The position numbers were made by a program, and so were the translations under genes. The notes under the pieces were generated by a model, which was given only the letters and a program-made list of their open reading frames with translations, made no database searches and had not been told where the DNA came from. Positions 61,785-64,000 of a stretch of 64,000 nt of DNA are shown piece after piece. Position 1 is the stretch's first letter. Every line of letters begins with the position of its first letter. Source of the stretch: Lysobacter sp. KIS68-7 (GTDB lineage Bacteria > Pseudomonadota > Gammaproteobacteria > Xanthomonadales > Xanthomonadaceae); the NCBI RefSeq assembly GCF_021284745.1, contig NZ_CP089925.1, positions 1,054,001 through 1,118,000 on the forward strand, written 5' to 3'.

Positions 61785-62960
61785 ATGCTAGTACGCCGTT
61801 GCGCGGTGCTGTGGCTCGAACCGCGGGAGACGGCGGAGTTCGAACTCGACGCTCTGCTGTCCGGCGGCACGGGCGTGGTCAGCCAGGTGCAGTGGTTCGC
61901 GCATGCGCCGCAGCTCGAAGACGCCCTGGTGCTGGAGGACGAGGACGTCCTGTTGCTGGGGCGCCTGAGCCCGACCGATTGGGTGCAGGCGGGTCTCTTG
62001 CGTGATGCGCACGGCAACGCGCGCGTCGACGCACTCCTGCAGCTCGGACTGCTGGTCACCGACGACGCGGGCTTCTCGCCCCAGCACGCGGCCGACGAGC
62101 GCTATCGCGCGCAACACTGGTTCGGCCTGTCCGCCATCGCCCATGCGCGTTCGCGCTGGGTGGGACTCGATGCCGCGCGCGAGGTCGCCGAAGCCGGCGT
62201 GGATACCGCCGCGGGCCTGGTGGAGCGCTATGGCACGCCCCCGCCGGTCCTGCATGCCGACTTCGTGCAAGGAGACAGCCACGCGCTGCCGCGCGTGCCG
62301 CACACCGCGTTCGACGCGTTGCTGGATCGGCGCAGCAGCTGCCGCAACTTCGACAAGGCCAGCGTGCTGCCGATGGCGGCGTTCTCCCACGTCGTCGAAC
62401 GCGTGTTCGGTGCGCGCGGACAAGTGAAGGGCACCGAAGTCTTCGACATGGTGAAGAAGACCAGCCCGTCGGGCGGTGCGATGCACGCGACCGAGGCGTA
62501 CTTCATCGTGCATCGCGTGGAGGGTCTCGCGCCCGGCCTGTATCACTACAACGCGATCGAACATGCGATGCGACCGATCGCCTGGGAGGGAACGCCGGAA
62601 GCGCTCGAAGCGTTCGCTCGCCTCGCGGTTGGCGGTCAGGACTGGTTCTCCGATGCACCCGTGCAGGTAGCGTTGGTGCCGCGCTTTGCGCGCAATTACT
62701 GGAAGTACCAGAACCACCCGAAGGCGTATCGCGTCGCGATCCTCGACGTCGGACATCTGTCGCAGACCTTGTTGCTCACCGCAACGGAACTGGGCCTGGG
62801 CGCGTTCATCACCGCGGCGATCAACGAGATCGACATCGAGCGTGCGTTCGGGCTGACGAGCTTTGTCGAAAGTCCCATCGCCGTGTGCGGCTTCGGCATC
62901 CGCGCAGATCGCATGACGACGCCGGAGCTCGATCCCAATCGCACGAGTTGGCCGCGCTGA
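61785..62960 (+). CDS. SagB-type peptide maturation dehydrogenase
   Basis: 391 residues. The N-terminal 170 residues are an ill-defined wing (VRRCAVLWLEPRETAEFELDA). The C-terminal nitroreductase-fold domain (about 175-391) has the SagB pattern: LDRRSSCRNFDKASVLP, KKTSPSGGAMHATEAYFIV, GLYHYNAIEHAM, NHPKAYRVAILDVGHLSQTLLLTATELGLGAFI. It should bind FMN. It matches the family called 'putative peptide maturation dehydrogenase', known to me only beside such precursors and cyclases. No YcaO cyclodehydratase is in the window, so classical azoline oxidation is not supported. ATG 61785 is preceded by GCAGGA. Its stop abuts the antiporter stop. Confidence 0.87.
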   Translation: MLVRRCAVLWLEPRETAEFELDALLSGGTGVVSQVQWFAHAPQLEDALVLEDEDVLLLGRLSPTDWVQAGLLRDAHGNARVDALLQLGLLVTDDAGFSPQHAADERYRAQHWFGLSAIAHARSRWVGLDAAREVAEAGVDTAAGLVERYGTPPPVLHADFVQGDSHALPRVPHTAFDALLDRRSSCRNFDKASVLPMAAFSHVVERVFGARGQVKGTEVFDMVKKTSPSGGAMHATEAYFIVHRVEGLAPGLYHYNAIEHAMRPIAWEGTPEALEAFARLAVGGQDWFSDAPVQVALVPRFARNYWKYQNHPKAYRVAILDVGHLSQTLLLTATELGLGAFITAAINEIDIERAFGLTSFVESPIAVCGFGIRADRMTTPELDPNRTSWPR

Positions 62961-64000
62961 TCAACGCCCGCCCAGCAAGCGCTCACCCACGCCCGCGAAC
63001 TTCAACCCGACCTGCGCCACGCGCTCGTCCTTGACGCTGCGCACGACGAGCACCGCCTTCCCGCCCAGCGCGAGGCGATCCCCCACCTGCGGCTGCTCAT
63101 CGAAGCGCGCATCGAACAACTCCGCGGCCGTCGCTTCATTGAAGCGCTCGGGAATCGGCAATCCGTAGAACGATGCAAGCTCACCGAGCGGCACATCGCC
63201 CGGCAGCGTGAAGACACCGAACAGATCGCGCTCCGCCAATCGCGCATCGCTGCCTTCGGCGAACAACCAATCCAGTCGCGGCGCCTGCCCCGTCGGCGCG
63301 AGCACGTAGGCGTAATCGTCCGCCAGCAACGTGCCAGCATCTTCCGGCAGCAACACGCGCCCCTCGCGCACCACCATCGCCATGCGCACGCGGCCGGGCA
63401 GGGCATCGCCGCGCAACACCGCGCTGCCGGGTGCGATGCGATAGCCGACCATGTCGTACTCGAGCTGACCTGGCAGGTCGAGCTGGATCCGGCGCGTATT
63501 CGGATCCGCGCGCGGCACCGCGACCTGCAGCAAGTACGCAGCGCTCGCGAGCGTCCAGCCTTGCACGATCAGCGAGGCGAACACGACGACGAAGGCGACG
63601 TTGAAATACAGCGCCGCGTTCGGCAATCCCGCAAGCAGCGGAATGGACGCGAGGAAGATGCCGACCGCACCGCGCAGCCCCGTCCATGCAATGAAGCCGA
63701 TTTCCGCGCGGCGATAACCGAAGGGCAGCAAGCAGGCGACCACCGCCGCGGGCCGCGCGACGAACATCAGGAAGGCGGCGACACCGAGCGCGGGCCAGAA
63801 GAGGTCGAGGATCTTCGTCGGCGTGGCCAGCAGGCCGAGCAGCAGGAACATCACCAGCTGCGCGAACCACGTGGCCGCGTCCTGCACGGCGAGAACTTCA
63901 TTGCGCGAGCGCATCGGGCGGTTGGCGACCACGATGCCTGCGAGGTACACCGCGAGGTAGCCGCTGCCGCGCACGAGGTTGGTCATCGCGAACAAGGCGA
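62961..64000 (-). CDS. K+/H+ antiporter, NhaP2/CvrA-like (5' truncated by the window edge)
   Basis: About 346 residues of the C-terminal part of a CPA1 antiporter; the start lies to the right of the window. At least five hydrophobic segments are visible (LVRGSGYLAVYLAGIVVAN, WFAQLVMFLLLGLLAT, ALGVAAFLMFVARPAAVVAC, GFIAWTGLRGAVGIFLASI). A TrkA-C-type domain follows (EYDMVGYRIAPGSAVLRGDAL) and then a CorC/HlyC-like domain (DLFGVFTLPGDVPLGELASFYGL). This order is that of NhaP2/CvrA, exporting K+ or Na+ for protons. It is convergent on the dehydrogenase gene, so a role in peptide export is unlikely. Confidence 0.9.
   Translation of the reverse strand, partial: ALFAMTNLVRGSGYLAVYLAGIVVANRPMRSRNEVLAVQDAATWFAQLVMFLLLGLLATPTKILDLFWPALGVAAFLMFVARPAAVVACLLPFGYRRAEIGFIAWTGLRGAVGIFLASIPLLAGLPNAALYFNVAFVVVFASLIVQGWTLASAAYLLQVAVPRADPNTRRIQLDLPGQLEYDMVGYRIAPGSAVLRGDALPGRVRMAMVVREGRVLLPEDAGTLLADDYAYVLAPTGQAPRLDWLFAEGSDARLAERDLFGVFTLPGDVPLGELASFYGLPIPERFNEATAAELFDARFDEQPQVGDRLALGGKAVLVVRSVKDERVAQVGLKFAGVGERLLGGR

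Noticed and set aside
62961..64000. Antiporter as the exporter of the putative RiPP
   Set aside because: Its domain order is that of NhaP2/CvrA ion antiporters and it is convergent on the locus. ABC or MFS exporters would be expected instead.
1..64000. CRISPR arrays, insertion sequences, prophage or integrative elements
   Set aside because: No spaced direct repeats, transposase or integrase-like proteins, or terminal repeats were seen. Composition is uniform apart from the lysR-aceB spacer.

Overview
The window is about 64 kb of very GC-rich, densely packed bacterial chromosome. Gene content points to Gammaproteobacteria, family Lysobacteraceae (Xanthomonadaceae), in the Lysobacter/Luteimonas range. 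The clues are an oleABCD olefin cluster, a fused indolepyruvate:ferredoxin oxidoreductase, ubiJ-ubiB, an I78 inhibitor-like lipoprotein, aceBA with a divergent LysR gene, and a small putative RiPP locus of a kind I recall mainly from this family. I see no rRNA, tRNA, insertion sequence, prophage or CRISPR array, and no stretch over 300 bases without a gene.

Layout. 1-7.2 kb: a truncated FAD/Rieske oxidoreductase, an S9 peptidase, two uncharacterised proteins, an I78-like lipoprotein and an M61 peptidase. 7.3-11 kb: a single-chain indolepyruvate:ferredoxin oxidoreductase reading leftward. 11.1-15.2 kb: an EAL response regulator followed by a hybrid histidine kinase with an HPt domain. 15.3-24.3 kb: ParA-like ATPase, SixA-like phosphatase, YceI protein, phospholipase-D protein, DUF1232 protein, thioesterase, PlsC-like acyltransferase, YheT hydrolase, PEBP protein, an unusual SDR and UppP. 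24.4-27.3 kb: nitrogen assimilation (glnA with a strong sigma54 promoter, then amt). 27.2-35.2 kb: alpha-glucan and trehalose metabolism (debranching-type glucosidase, GT4, BON protein, otsB, GH15, otsA). 35.2-40.1 kb: trmL, a small secreted protein, a second SDR, an M16 peptidase and a DUF4156-like lipoprotein. 40.2-47.9 kb: oleABCD running straight into ubiJ, ubiB and a truC-like gene. 47.9-53.5 kb: DUF2059 protein, arfB, an acyltransferase, and a three-gene polysaccharide cassette (epimerase, GT2, TPR/beta-barrel outer-membrane protein) behind a second sigma54 promoter. 53.5-57.5 kb: lysR and aceBA (glyoxylate shunt). 57.6-63 kb: a cNMP-binding diguanylate cyclase, then a putative RiPP locus with a cyclase-like membrane protein, an NHLP-leader precursor peptide and a SagB-type dehydrogenase. 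The right edge holds part of a K+/H+ antiporter.

How the parts connect. Two strong RpoN promoters mark nitrogen control of glnA and regulated polysaccharide output. The EAL regulator and the diguanylate cyclase add cyclic-di-GMP control. The trehalose and glucan genes form a compatible-solute/storage block. The locus best worth study is the RiPP-like cluster at 58.7-63.0 kb: it has a precursor and two putative tailoring proteins but no YcaO, LanM or radical-SAM enzyme in view. Second is the sigma54-driven polysaccharide cassette at 49.5-53.5 kb.
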